NCBI GenBank assembly: GCA_037974665.1
Contig: CM075770.1
Coordinates: 59,841,850 to 59,905,849 of the forward strand
Direction of reading: 5' to 3'
DNA from: Ehretia macrophylla
Taxonomy: Eukaryota; Streptophyta; Magnoliopsida; Boraginales; Ehretiaceae
Length of the DNA stretch: 64,000 nucleotides
Position numbers and translations under genes: made by a program. Shown here in pieces: positions 1 through 10,644 of this stretch. Every line of letters starts with the position of its first letter. The stretch's first letter is position 1. Below the pieces are notes generated by a model. The model saw only the letters and a list, made by a program, of their open reading frames with translations, was not told where the DNA came from and searched no databases.

Positions 1-7
1 AAAGGGA

Positions 8-126
8 GAGGTGCAACACGATGACTACCCAGGGGGTCACCCATCCTAGTACTACTCTTGCCCAAACACGCTTAACTTCAGTGTTCTGATGGGATTTGGT
101 GCATTAGTGCTGGTATGATCGCACGC
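8..126 (-). rRNA. 5S ribosomal RNA gene
   Basis: Full-length 119-nt 5S gene on the minus strand. It is one of the more diverged copies, with about ten substitutions, including G2C at the 5' end, GG to AA at 30-31, and T45A, C61T and G68A in and near the internal promoter. Probably a variant or decayed copy. Confidence 0.9.
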
Positions 127-687
127 GTCATGTTGTGGGCACAAATCCTTGATGTGTTGACGGTTCATAGTCCCAGCCCAAAGAGATGGCCTATTCAAAA
201 GGCCCAATAGGCTTAACGACAACCCATCCACTTTAACAATGTAGCATCCTCGCAAGACGTGATATCAACGCGTTGTAGGGCCATTTAATATCCCACGAGT
301 TAGGTTGTCATCCTTTTAACAGCTCACGATGTACGATCCGGGGTGAAAAAATAGAGTAAAAAAAGAAAACTGGCCCGAAACTGATGAAAATGTTCTATTT
401 TAGGCTCTGAAAATAGGAGCAGCCGAGCACGCTTGCTGCCCCCGTCGTAGAGCTCTTGGAGAGATTTCCAACAGTATGCAGTGCGCCGCGTAACTCCTTA
501 CGGATCAAAAGTTATAGGCACCGGAGTGACGGAGACCTAGTCACGTGCCCTACGCCCTTTGTTTGTAGGCCCAGCCTCTACGTGAATCGAAGTTGTCTTG
601 CCCAAGGTGCCGTGGGATTCGGTAATAGAAATGTGGTGGATGAATTATGTTGGCAACCCTAACCGGGGAAAAAAAAATTGAAAACGG

Positions 688-806
688 GGGGTGCAACACG
701 AGGACTTCCGTGGGGGTCACCCATCCTAGTACTACTCTCGCCCAAGCATGGTTAACTTCGGAGTTCTGATGGGATCCGGTGCATTAGTGCTGGTATGATT
801 GCACCC
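688..806 (-). rRNA. 5S ribosomal RNA gene
   Basis: Full-length copy on the minus strand. It differs from the majority at G7A, at G56C and G58A inside box A, and near position 97. A T-rich stretch (A-run on the plus strand near 670-677) follows its 3' end and would serve as terminator. Confidence 0.92.
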
Positions 807-1367
807 GTCATGTTGTGGGCACAAATCCTTTATGTGTTGATGGTTCACAGTTCCAGCCCAGAGAGATGGCCCTTTCAAAAGGCCCAATGGGCTTAACGAT
901 AACCCATCCGCTTCAACAACGTAGCATCCTCGCAAGACGTGATATTGACCCGTTGTAGGGCCCTCTAATGTCCTGCGAGTTAGGTTGTCATTCTTTTAAC
1001 AACTCACGACGTATGATCGGGGACAGAAAAATAGAGCAAAAGAAGAAAAGTGGGCCGAAACTGATTAAAACTTTTGATTTTAGGCTCCGAAAATAGGCGC
1101 AGTAGAGCAAGCTTGCTGCCCCCGTCGTAGAGCTCTCGAAGAGCTTTTCAACGGTATGCTGTGCGTCACGTAACTCCTTACGGATCAAAAGTTATGGGCA
1201 CCGGAGCGATGGAGACCTGGTCACAAGCCCTAGGCCCTTGGTTTGCGGGCCCATCCTCTACGTGAGGCGAAGTTGTCTTGCCCAAGTTACCGTGGGATTC
1301 GGTAATAGAAATGTGGTGGATAAAGTATCTTGGCAACCCTAACCGGGGCAAAAAAAATTGAAAATGG

Positions 1368-1486
1368 GGGGTGCAACATGAGGACTTCCCAGGGGGTCAC
1401 CAATCCTAGTACTACTCTCACCCAAGCACGCTTAACTTTGGAGTTCTGATGGGATCCGGTGCATTAGTGCTGGTATGATCTCACCC
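1368..1486 (-). rRNA. 5S ribosomal RNA gene
   Basis: Full-length copy on the minus strand with few changes: C6A near the 5' end, G48A, C67T, one change in box C and one near the 3' end. It is the last unit before the retrotransposon cluster; its promoter-side spacer is cut at 1907. Confidence 0.92.
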
Positions 1487-1907
1487 GTTATGTTGTGGGC
1501 ACAAATCCTTTATGTGTTGACCGGTCACAGTCCCAGCCCAGAGAGATGGCCCATTGAAAAGGCCCAATGGGCTTAACGACAACCCATCCGCTTCAATAAT
1601 ACAGTATCCTTGCAAGACGTGATATCGACGCGTTATAGGGCCCTCTAATGTCCCGCGCGTTAGGCTGTCGTCTTTTTAACAGCTCACGACGTGCGATCCG
1701 GGACGGAAAAACAGAGCAAAAGAAGAAAAGTGGCCCGAAACTGATGAAAATGTTCGATTTTGTGCTCAGAAAAAAGGTACAGCCGAGCAAGCTTGCTGCC
1801 CCTATCGTAGAGCTTTCGGATAGCTTTCCAACGGTATGCTGTGCACCGTGTAACTCCTTACAGATCAAAAGTTATGGGTGCCGGAGTGACGGAGACCTGG
1901 TCACAAG

Positions 1908-4076
1908 TTAGTGAAAAATGTTTTTAGCTTAATTTAACTAGTTTTAGTCGTTTTTCATTTAATTGCATTATTTTAACTTGAATTAGATTAAATGGCATCA
2001 AAATAAGCTTATTTGACCATTTTTAACTTAAGCTTGATTTTGCAAAATACCAAAATGCCCTTTGTCATCTTTTAAAAATAAAACAAGGCAAAAATCAAAA
2101 CAAACAAAACCACAAATGACCATTTTGTCCCCCCTACCCCCCAATGTCGAATGCTTCCAAGGAGAAAAAAATGATTTTGCTTCAATTTTCTTCTACAATC
2201 GTGCGTGGAATTGCTCGGGGGTCGTGGCTCGGGTCCTTGTAGGGCTTCCTCGTCAATCTCTATGAGGATTTTCACGTTTTTGTGCATTTATATTCAAATT
2301 TTATTTTTGATTCAATTTCTTAGATTTGATATTTAATGCGTTATAATGCTTGAAATTCCTTGGAATTGGCTCTTTAGGGTTCGTAGAGCATTGCTTGTTA
2401 GTTATTTAGCAATTTTTACGGTTAGAAATGCAAATTGAATTTTGGCAAGAACGTGAATAGTAAAAATGAATAGTAAAACCCTAGAATTTCAGATTTTTTA
2501 TCTGAATTGCGATTTCTTAATTTGGATAGGTTCCATTAATGATAGAAAGATAAAATGTGCAATAAAAACAGACCGGCCTTTGTTAAAATTGAAAATTAGA
2601 CAAAGAAACGAAAAGGGGCCGTTTGACCAAAAGTTTACCATGCTTGAATTGAGTTGGGGGTTTTGCTATTGAGGGCATGGAAGCACTTTTGGCGCTGTTG
2701 TGGCATTGATTGAGTGACCAGTTAACATAGCTATAGTTCAAACGCAGTAGGTGGACTTTTAGGCTTCGGTTGGGAAAATGAAGTTTCGTGACATAGAAAC
2801 GTGCCTTGTAGTGCCTAAGTGAATGTAGTGAAATCGATTTCCTAATCCCGTAGCTCGTTTGCTCGTAATTGCCTTTGGAAGTTAGGGATTGAATAGTGAT
2901 ATTTGACGTTTTCGTGTTTGAACTGCTATTACGTGTTTAGTTGATGTTCTTGTTAGAGTTAATGATAATCATGCTTGAAAAGTTAATTGAATGCTAATGT
3001 TGATTGTAAATGCTTGATATCTCGTTTATCGCCACTAATCTGCACTTTCGTGCTATTGCTCGTTTATTGCTTGTATCTCGTATTGCATTGCATAGTGTCA
3101 GGCGCGTGAGTGATGGGACTCTCTGGGTAGTCTCGGGCTGCCAGGGTTGGTTGCTCTAGCTCCGTGTCCTATTCCCATTCTCGCTAGCGATGCCGCCCTA
3201 GGTGATTTGGGTCATAGATGTGTCGGGGTACTTCTGGAGTACACCCAATGGATGTTATAAGGTGGTTGTGTGCTTATTGTCATCGTTGTCAACATCAAGC
3301 TCGAGATTGATGTAATGCTCGTGGAATCGAATCGCATGGTACATTGCTCGTATGAGTGAACCATAGCCTTCAGAGTGTGGTATAGCTTTGAATGGTTGTG
3401 ATAATTCTTTTATTAATTGTTTATTGTATTGATTGTTTATATTGTTTGCTTACTTGTCAGTTATATTACTATATTACCTTATTTGCATTGCACGACTTTC
3501 TTTCTCTCCACCTCGATATCTGTCTCGCCCTCACTGAGTATACGTGTTGTGTATACTCACTCCTCACCACCACATTTCAGGAAATGCCATGTTAGCTGGA
3601 AAGTTCGTGGTTACGTGAAAGATCGTGCTTGAAGAGTTGTCTTGCGTGTTATGTGGCTGAGTTGTAGAAAGATGCAAAGATGTATATTTTCATGTAATGT
3701 ATGTATTTAATGTTAAAAGTTATGTAATTAACTTAACTAGGTTTATTAGAATGGTTTATGCAATAGGTTAGTATGGTTTAATTGTCAAGCATGAATGTAC
3801 TTATCAAAGTTGAGAAGAGATAGGTTAGTTTTTAAACTGGAAATGTATATTTACTTGTGTTCGCTTGTTGAGAACCAAGGCTCGGATGGCCTTGAGGTGT
3901 TTGTATGGTTGGACACGGTGCTGGTCCACTTATATGATGTCGCAGGTTTTGCATTTTGCCTAGAAACAGGGGAGACTCCGTTCGTTTTCCCTAAAAATTT
4001 TGCCCGGGTTTGGAATTGGGTTGCGATTAGATTGATTGATAGAACTTCCGGTCCTGAGAAGGATCGGGGTGTTACA
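1908..4076 (+). repeat. LTR, family 1 (partial)
   Basis: Aligns by eye to the later four-fifths of the solo LTR at 53210-55943: shared blocks around 2710-2890, 3060-3330 and 3480-3620, and the common end GGGTGTTA[C/T]A. It contains a 9-bp inverted repeat at 3535-3559. The two copies differ clearly, so this one is older or from another subfamily. Confidence 0.85.
3535..3559 (+). other. Perfect 9-bp inverted repeat in LTR
   Basis: TGAGTATAC and GTATACTCA flank the 7-nt loop GTGTTGT. The same place in the solo LTR (about 55387-55410) keeps only part of the stem. The element at 6774-17397 has a comparable but shorter GAGT...ACTC pair. Confidence 0.75.
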
Positions 4077-4079
4077 AGG

Positions 4080-4091
4080 TGGTATGAGAGC
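4080..4091 (+). other. Primer-binding site (initiator tRNA-Met type)
   Basis: TGGTATGAGAGC lies 3 nt after the LTR end. It matches the usual plant site TGGTATCAGAGC at 11 of 12 positions. Confidence 0.85.
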
Positions 4092-5068
4092 TTGTTTAGC
4101 TCATAAGCCGGGACAGGGTCCTCGGTCTGTCGGGTAGTGATCCTTGAATGTGTGCTTGATAAGTGTGTCTTGAAAGTGTGTGCCTGTATGTGAGATTGTG
4201 TGTCTTGACCTGAATGTGTGCACCTATGTGATATAGTTATGTGTTATGTGCTAAATGTGTATTATGTGAAGTGAAGTGACTACTCATGTATCGAATTGGC
4301 ATCGTGAATTGAATCGACCTCGTGAATTGTTAATTGCTTGAATTATTGCTTGCAATGTGTGTATTAGAATGTCTTGAATTGGTTTTGTCGTGATTTGAAT
4401 TGATTATATTATGCTTGACTTGATTGTCGTGCTTGAATGACTTTGATGATTAAATTGCTTTGTAAACTCTTTTACAAATATGCTTGCATAATAGATTAAA
4501 GCATATATGTATAACTGTGATATCTTGGCATTCATACATGTCTTGTTGAAATGGTAAGAAAGACTTCATCCTTCCCCTGAAGAGAGGTGATTTGTAGAAA
4601 GCCTCCAAGTTGTGTGGACTAGTGGGAATGAGAAGTATTTGGTTACCCTTTATTTGGGAGTTGGTATTTGTCTTTGAAGCACTGTTACTAGCATTCTTCT
4701 AAGGCTTTCATTTGCGGTTGGCAATCATAAAAGGATAACTTTCCTTGGGATTTCTATACGACGACTCTTGGGAACATTCTTTTAGTATTTTCTTACTGGG
4801 TTTCCTTATTGGCAAGTTTGTACGAAGTTCTCACTTGGCGAACAGTGAAAAGGCCTTGGAGTTTGGTTTTGTATGTTGTGCACCTGCTCGAGAATCTCAC
4901 TCGGGTTTCTCATCTGGTTGGAAAAACTATATTTGTTATTTAACTTGACTGTCTTATTAGACACATGATAATTTCTCAAGTATTTCCTTTGGCATTCTTT
5001 TCAGCATTTGATAGTGGTACTCGGAATCTAATTGGTTATCTTGTTGGGTCTTTCACTCGAGGACTATC
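4092..5068 (+). other. Internal region of family 1 element, noncoding
   Basis: About 1 kb of AT-rich sequence after the primer site, with many short TGTGTG-like and TTGAAT-like runs at 4140-4440. No recognisable gag or pol sequence is present. It ends where an LTR of another family begins. Confidence 0.6.
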
Positions 5069-6185
5069 TGTCACGCCCCAACCCGACCTATAGAGGTTAG
5101 ACTAGGGTATGATCTAAACGTTCATATCATTTCACGTACTTAATCATTCATTAAGGTTTAACGCTTAACGTTAGCCTAGAACTCCAAAAATTTCCAAAAA
5201 ACTGGCAGCACAACGACTGTAATTGGCTCCTTAGTTTGACCTAATTTCTCAACGCCTCAATTATTCCAATCATTAATCCAATTCCATTAAGGACTCCTAT
5301 TTTGTCACCAACTGGTTTGCCTACTAGTTTATCTTGAAAGTCTCGTTTGGTTAATAAGCCTAACATGATAACTATGTCCTGTTTATTTGTCAATTTCCTA
5401 TCATGCAAGTACCTATTATCCTTTAGCTTGTGCATGATCACTAGGTGAGATTAAGTAGAGTTACATTATTTACTTCTTCGCCTAGCGGTACAAACGCCTA
5501 CAATAACTACTAATTAAATGACGAAAGTAAACGACCAAATAAAGAGTTCGTCCGACTACAATCAGTACAAGCCAAAATTAGACACAAATTACAACAGGGT
5601 CATTTACATCAATAAAATGGACAGTTTGCAATCAAACACAATATCCCTATAGCAACCACTTTCAGGAAAAGCACAAAAGCACGTAGTCACTCCCAGGAAT
5701 CATCAACAAGCACATTTACTTCAGGTACTTGTTCCAAATCTGCTGCACCTATGACAAAAAAGAGGGTGAGTCCTTATGAACTCAGCGAGGGGGAACGAGA
5801 AATAGGTTTTGAAACTCATTTTCCCGTTCAATTTATGAAAATCCTTTTGCAAGCATGAATATATCACAAGTAAGTACATAACAATAATACAAAAGTAAAG
5901 GAACATAATTATCCGTCTTTCCTCCCCGAGGTCCTCTAGGGACCAAGCGAGAGTACTTATACACATAGTAAAAAGGATACGGTGAGCTTTTGCTCTCAGT
6001 TGTTGCGGCCGACTTCAAATCATCCCCTTAACACGCCAAGTGGGTGTACTCTGGATGTACCCCGAAATCCTACGACCCAACTCTCCAAAGAAGTCTAGCC
6101 CCTAAGCGAGAGAGGGAATTGGACAATGGTAGTCACGGTTGCACCGGCAAGCCCGATGCCGTCCAGTGTGCGTGAACGCTACCAC
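5069..6185 (-). mobile_element. LTR fragment, family 2, probably Ty3/Gypsy
   Basis: Homologous along its length to the first 1.1 kb (plus-strand order) of the LTRs at 6774 and 13537, starting at the shared terminus TGTCACGCCCC. In element sense this is the 3' end of a minus-strand LTR. It is more diverged from those LTRs than they are from each other, so it comes from an older insertion. Its intact terminus lies against family 1 internal sequence, suggesting nested insertion. Its other edge joins a 5S gene at 6186-6189. Confidence 0.85.
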
Positions 6186-6188
6186 TCC

Positions 6189-6274
6189 CCCATCAGAACT
6201 CCGAAGTTAAGCGTGCTTGGGCGAGAGTAGTACTAGGATGGGTGACCCCCTCGGAAGTCCTCGTGTTGCACCCT
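6189..6274 (+). rRNA. 5S ribosomal RNA gene, 5'-truncated
   Basis: Starts at nucleotide 34 of the 5S sequence, directly after the family 2 LTR fragment, and runs to the normal 3' end. The first 33 nt and the upstream promoter are missing, so it should be silent. Its spacer is C-type (GTTGCTCGATGTACC near 6530, AATTGGGCC near 6749). It is the first plus-strand gene after the polarity flip. Confidence 0.92.
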
Positions 6275-6773
6275 ACTTTTCAATTTTTTTTTCTCCTGTT
6301 AGGGTTGCCAAGATACTTTATCCACCACATTTCTATTATCGAATCCCATGGCACCTTGGGTAAGACAACTTCGCTTCACGTGAAGGCTGGGCTAGCAAAC
6401 CAAGGGCGGAGGGCTTGTGACCAGGTCTCCGTCGCTCCGGTGCCCATAACTTTTGATCCGTAAGGAGTTACGCGGCGCACAGCATATCGTTGCAAATCTC
6501 TCCGACAGCTCCACGACGGGGGCAGCCAGGTTGCTCGATGTACCATTTTTGGAGCCCAAAATCGAACATTTCATCAGTTTCGGGCCACATTTCTTATTAA
6601 GCTCTGTTTTTTCGTCCTGGATCGTACGTCGTGAGATGTTAAAAGGATGACAACCATACTTGCGGGACATTAGAAAGCCCTACAACGCGTCGATATCACG
6701 TCTTGCGAGGATGCTGTGTTGTTGAAGCGGATGCGTTGTTGTTAAGCCAATTGGGCCTTCTTAATGGGCCATC
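6275..6773 (+). repeat. 5S intergenic spacer, C type, interrupted
   Basis: Spacer from the T-rich terminator to GGGCCATC, where the retrotransposon is inserted. The rest of the same spacer resumes at 17398 with CATCTCTCTAGG. Confidence 0.9.
6770..6773. repeat. Target-site duplication, left copy
   Basis: CATC, matched by CATC at 17398-17401. It could be the 5-bp CATCT if the T at 6774 is counted as target rather than element, which leaves a non-canonical LTR end. Confidence 0.75.
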
Positions 6774-9700
6774 TGTCACGCCCCAACCCGGCCTATAAAG
6801 GTTAGACTAGGGTGTGATCTAAACATTCAAGTCCTTTCACATTCTTAATCGTTCTAGGAGGTTTAGCACTTAACGTTTTATTCTAGACTCCAAATTTTTT
6901 TTCCAGAAATCCGGCAGCATAACGACTGTACTTGGGCTCTTTGTTTGACCTAATTCTTTAAACGCCTCAATTATTCCAATCATTAATCCAATTCCATTAA
7001 AGACTCCTATTTGTCACCAACCGATTTGCCTACTAGTTTATCTTGAAAGTCTCGTTTGGTTAATAAGCCTAACATGATAACTATGTCCCGTTTATTTGTC
7101 AATTTCCTATCATGCAAGTACCTATTATCCTTTAGTTTGCAAATGAGCACCTAAGTGAAATTAGATAGAATTAACTTAGTTGATTGTTCATCTAGTGGTT
7201 TGAATGCCTACGATAACTACTAATGAAGAAAACGAAAGCAAACAACCAAATAAAAGTTCGTCCGGTTATAGATAGTACAATCCCAGAATTAGACCCAAAT
7301 TACAACGGGGTCATTTACATCAATAAAATGAATATTTGCAATCAAACACAACATCCATATAGCAACCACTTTCAGGCAAGGCACAAAAGCACGTAGGGAC
7401 AAGCAATCACTCCAAGGAATCATCGATAAGCACGTTGTCCTCGGGTACCTGTACCTGTTCTTCTTCACCTGTGATAAAAAGAGGGTGAGTCCTTATGAAC
7501 TCAGCGAGGGGAACGAGAAATACGTTTTGAAACTCATTTTTCGATTAAACTTATGAAAATCCCTTTCTCAAACATGAATACAACATAAATACAAGTACAG
7601 AACAGGAATACCGGTCTTTCCTCCCCGAGGTTCTCTAGGATCCATGCGGGAGTACTTATACACATAATAAAAAGGATACGGCGAGCTTTTGCTCTCAGAT
7701 CAATTTCAGAATCAGAAGTTGCAGCCGACTTCAAATCATTCCCCAAAACACACCAGGTGGGTGTACTCCGGATGTACCCCAAAATCCTACGACCCAACTC
7801 TCCGAGGAAGTCTAGCCCCCAAGCGAGAGAGGGAATGGGACCATGGAGGTCACGGTAACACCGGCAAGCCCGATGCCGCCCGGCGTGCGTGATCACTACC
7901 ATGCCGACAGGAAGGTTGCAACCTTGTATGCAATGCACATTTATGACAGGTAATATATATCACAGAAGGAGGACAACAAAGTAGGTTGCCTCCGGACAGT
8001 CATAAGTTTGCACATTGATAGATAAACAGGCAGGACATCATAAGACAGGAAATTTCACTTGAAAGGCATATAGAATTATATGGAAATTAAACGGGCAGCC
8101 ATGTAACACATATAAAACAGGCCATATAACTCATTAAAAGTCCATGCAATCAAGTGATAAGATTACTCAACATGCAGTGATATCAACAAGGGTTCAAATG
8201 CGAGAAAAGCTTATTTGACAACATGCAATGGTCAAAATCACATTTGAAGTTATAAGACATTTACGGGCAGCCCACTAAGCATCTAATTTCCACACAATAT
8301 CCAAATGATCAACACTTAGCAAGACTACCTAGTCATTAGGGTTTCCGTTTCATGCTTAACCGCGTGATTAAACCCTAAGTCAACTCAAAATCATTCTCAA
8401 GTCATGCATCATTCAGTTCAAACATCCTCAAGTACCCAAAACAGTCCACACAACATTCCAACACCACAATTCCAAGAAATTAGTACCACAAGGGAGGTTA
8501 CATCAATTTTCCAAGCATATAGCTAAGTGAAACCTTTACTGCAATAGGCTGTTTTCTCACAATCAATAGGATAATCAAACAATCTCCAAATCCAGTGAAT
8601 AAGATGTCAAATTAAAGATTTAGAAGTTAACTAAAATCAGAAACAAACCTTGCATCAATTGGAGTTCGAGATCATTAGATATAGCCGAAACAGTGGAATA
8701 GCACAAAACTGTCCAGATTTGCACACATTTCGATAATTGACGTTTTTGAGGTCCTTAGAGTCATTTTTAGCTTTGGTCCATTTCTGACAAAATTGTCCAG
8801 AACTGAAAAATATAGCAGAACACCAAGTTTCATACATTTTGGACATCATTAACTAAGTCAAATATGGTTCGTTCCACAAGGTCAGTGCATCTGCCAAAAC
8901 CTGCTTCGTTTTTCCAGATTTTCAGATTTGATCACATTTTAAAGATTTGCCATTTTGAGGACCTTAGAGTCAAAATTAGCTCCGGCCTATTTCGGGGAAA
9001 AATGTTAAAAACTGTCCAAACTAGTCACCCACCAATTTTCAAGTATTTTAAACATCATTTGCTTAGCTAAACTTACCTCGAACAGACTGGTCAGAGAGCT
9101 GTCATCCATTTCGACTTCACCTAGCATCATTTTCAAGCCAAGATCTTGCCATGCATGGTTGTTTAAGCTTATGAACGACCATATAGCTCAAGTACAGAAG
9201 CAAATACACACATTTATGAGCATGCATGTGAGTTTTTAAAGAGTTTTCAAAAGATTTTAACCCTCACCTTAGCAATCAACCACAAAATGCTCAAGACCCT
9301 TTGTTGAAGCTCAAAACTTCTCCTTTCCCTTGCTTAGCCGAGAACCTCACTAGTTTTTCTCTATTTTTCCTAGCTTAATGTTCAAACTCTTAGCACAAGC
9401 ATGATGTTAAACCATGAAGAAAAGAAATGGATGCTTAGTAACTCACCTAGGCCGAAATGAAGCTTCAAATGCACATGCAAGAGTGATTTCGAGCTCTAGC
9501 TTGTTTGCTTGGGTTTCTCGATGGCTACTCGACCTTGCTCAACCAAGATGTGAAGAAGACAAGCTAAGGAGGTAGAAAACTCAGCCAAGAACCGAAAATG
9601 GAGAGAGAGAATGAAGGGGAGAGAGAAAAGATTGAGGAAAATGAGAGAATGTGACAAAGTGATGGCTTTGCAATTCCTTTGAGGGTGTGGTCGGCCTTGG

Positions 9701-10631
9701 GCAGCCAAAATCTGATTTTTGTGTCTTCAAAATGTTGTTTTTTGAATGCTAGCATGGGCATGCAAGGGCTGGTCGAAAATGGTGGGGATTTGAGGGGAAT
9801 TGAGCAATTTTTTAATGCCTTTGTGTCATAGTTTGTCTAGGATTATGAATAAATTATGCAATGCTAGACTAAATGCACTTAGTGGTCAGCCAAGGGCTTG
9901 CAAATTGCTGAAATTTCAGATTCTATTTAACATATTATGGATTATAATAAGGGTGAAATTTGAGGTGCATTGGTTTTGGGTGAGAATAAAGAATAAAGAA
10001 TGTTTAGGTGTTTGTGTAGATTGAATTGTTTATTGTTAGTGGATTTTGTAGAGATTTGAATTAGGATTATTTTATAGTTTAGTGCTTTGTGTAGGATGAT
10101 TTCTTGATTAACGTGGTGGCACGGATTCCTAGGTCTAGGGTACGCACTACGAGGCACGCACTGAAATCAAGACGGGGCACGAAACACGAGGTAAACACGA
10201 ACTACGAGGTAAGACACGAACTTCTAGACTAAGGCACATATTTCAAGTCTAATGCACAGATTCCAATGCTAACGCACGCAACCCTAGGTCAATGCACGTA
10301 GACCAATGCACAACACGTAATTCAATGCAATGCACGTAAATTAAGGTACACCTCTTAAACCTAGGTTAAGGCACGTAGTTCAAGGTTAATGCACACGAAA
10401 TGAAGAGACACACCCAAATCGAGGTCTCGCACGTAAATTATGGTCATGGCATGTTTATCTAGGTACCACATGTAAGTCGGGGATTAGGGCACACTATTCT
10501 AGGTCAAGGCACGTATGACAAGGTATGCATGAAAACCAAGACAGGACACGTAATCCAAAGTCGGTCATATAATTAGGGGTCTATGGCACGCAAATCAAGG
10601 TAACACACGTTATTCGGGGTCGGGCCTCACA
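6774..10631 (-). repeat. 3' LTR of the family 2 element (3858 bp)
   Basis: Near-identical to 13537-17397. Its 5' third in element sense (about 10110-10631) is a degenerate CACG-rich short repeat. A block near 7735-7890 is shared with family 1 LTRs. Open frames inside it (such as minus-strand 7534-7938) resemble no known protein. Confidence 0.93.
10110..10620 (-). repeat. Degenerate short tandem motif (CACG-rich) in LTR U3
   Basis: About 20 or more spaced copies of a loose GGCACG(T/A)A...AGGT motif, roughly 18-25 bp apart. In element sense this is the start of the LTR (U3), where promoters and enhancers normally lie. The same array is at about 16875-17390 in the other LTR. Confidence 0.7.
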
Positions 10632-10644
10632 TCCTCCCCTCCTT
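10632..10644 (-). other. Polypurine tract
   Basis: Read on the minus strand this is AAGGAGGGGAGGA directly before the 3' LTR start TGTGAGG: a purine-only run in the exact place where plus-strand DNA priming occurs in LTR retrotransposons. Confidence 0.9.

Larger units (their letters stand above)
1..1907 (-). repeat. 5S rDNA tandem array, minus-strand block (about 2.8 units)
   Basis: Three 5S genes spaced exactly 680 bp apart, all on the minus strand, with spacers between them. The spacers are homologous to those of the plus-strand array, sharing the TGGGCC-type motifs, the CATAAA-like promoter box and the T-rich terminator in reverse complement, but are diverged from spacer types A-G and P1-P5. 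The block stops abruptly at about 1907 inside a spacer, where LTR sequence begins. Confidence 0.95.
1908..5068 (+). mobile_element. Partial LTR retrotransposon, probably Ty3/Gypsy (family 1)
   Basis: An old, broken element on the plus strand: an incomplete LTR (1908-4076), a primer-binding site, and about 1 kb of internal sequence with no coding signal. The LTR is homologous to the solo LTR at 53210-55943. The LTR end GGGTGTTACA followed after 3 nt by an initiator-Met-type primer site fixes its orientation. The left edge abuts minus-strand 5S spacer and the right edge abuts an LTR piece of another family, so both ends were lost in rearrangement. The Ty3/Gypsy call rests on the long LTR and primer type, with no pol to confirm it. 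Confidence 0.8.
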
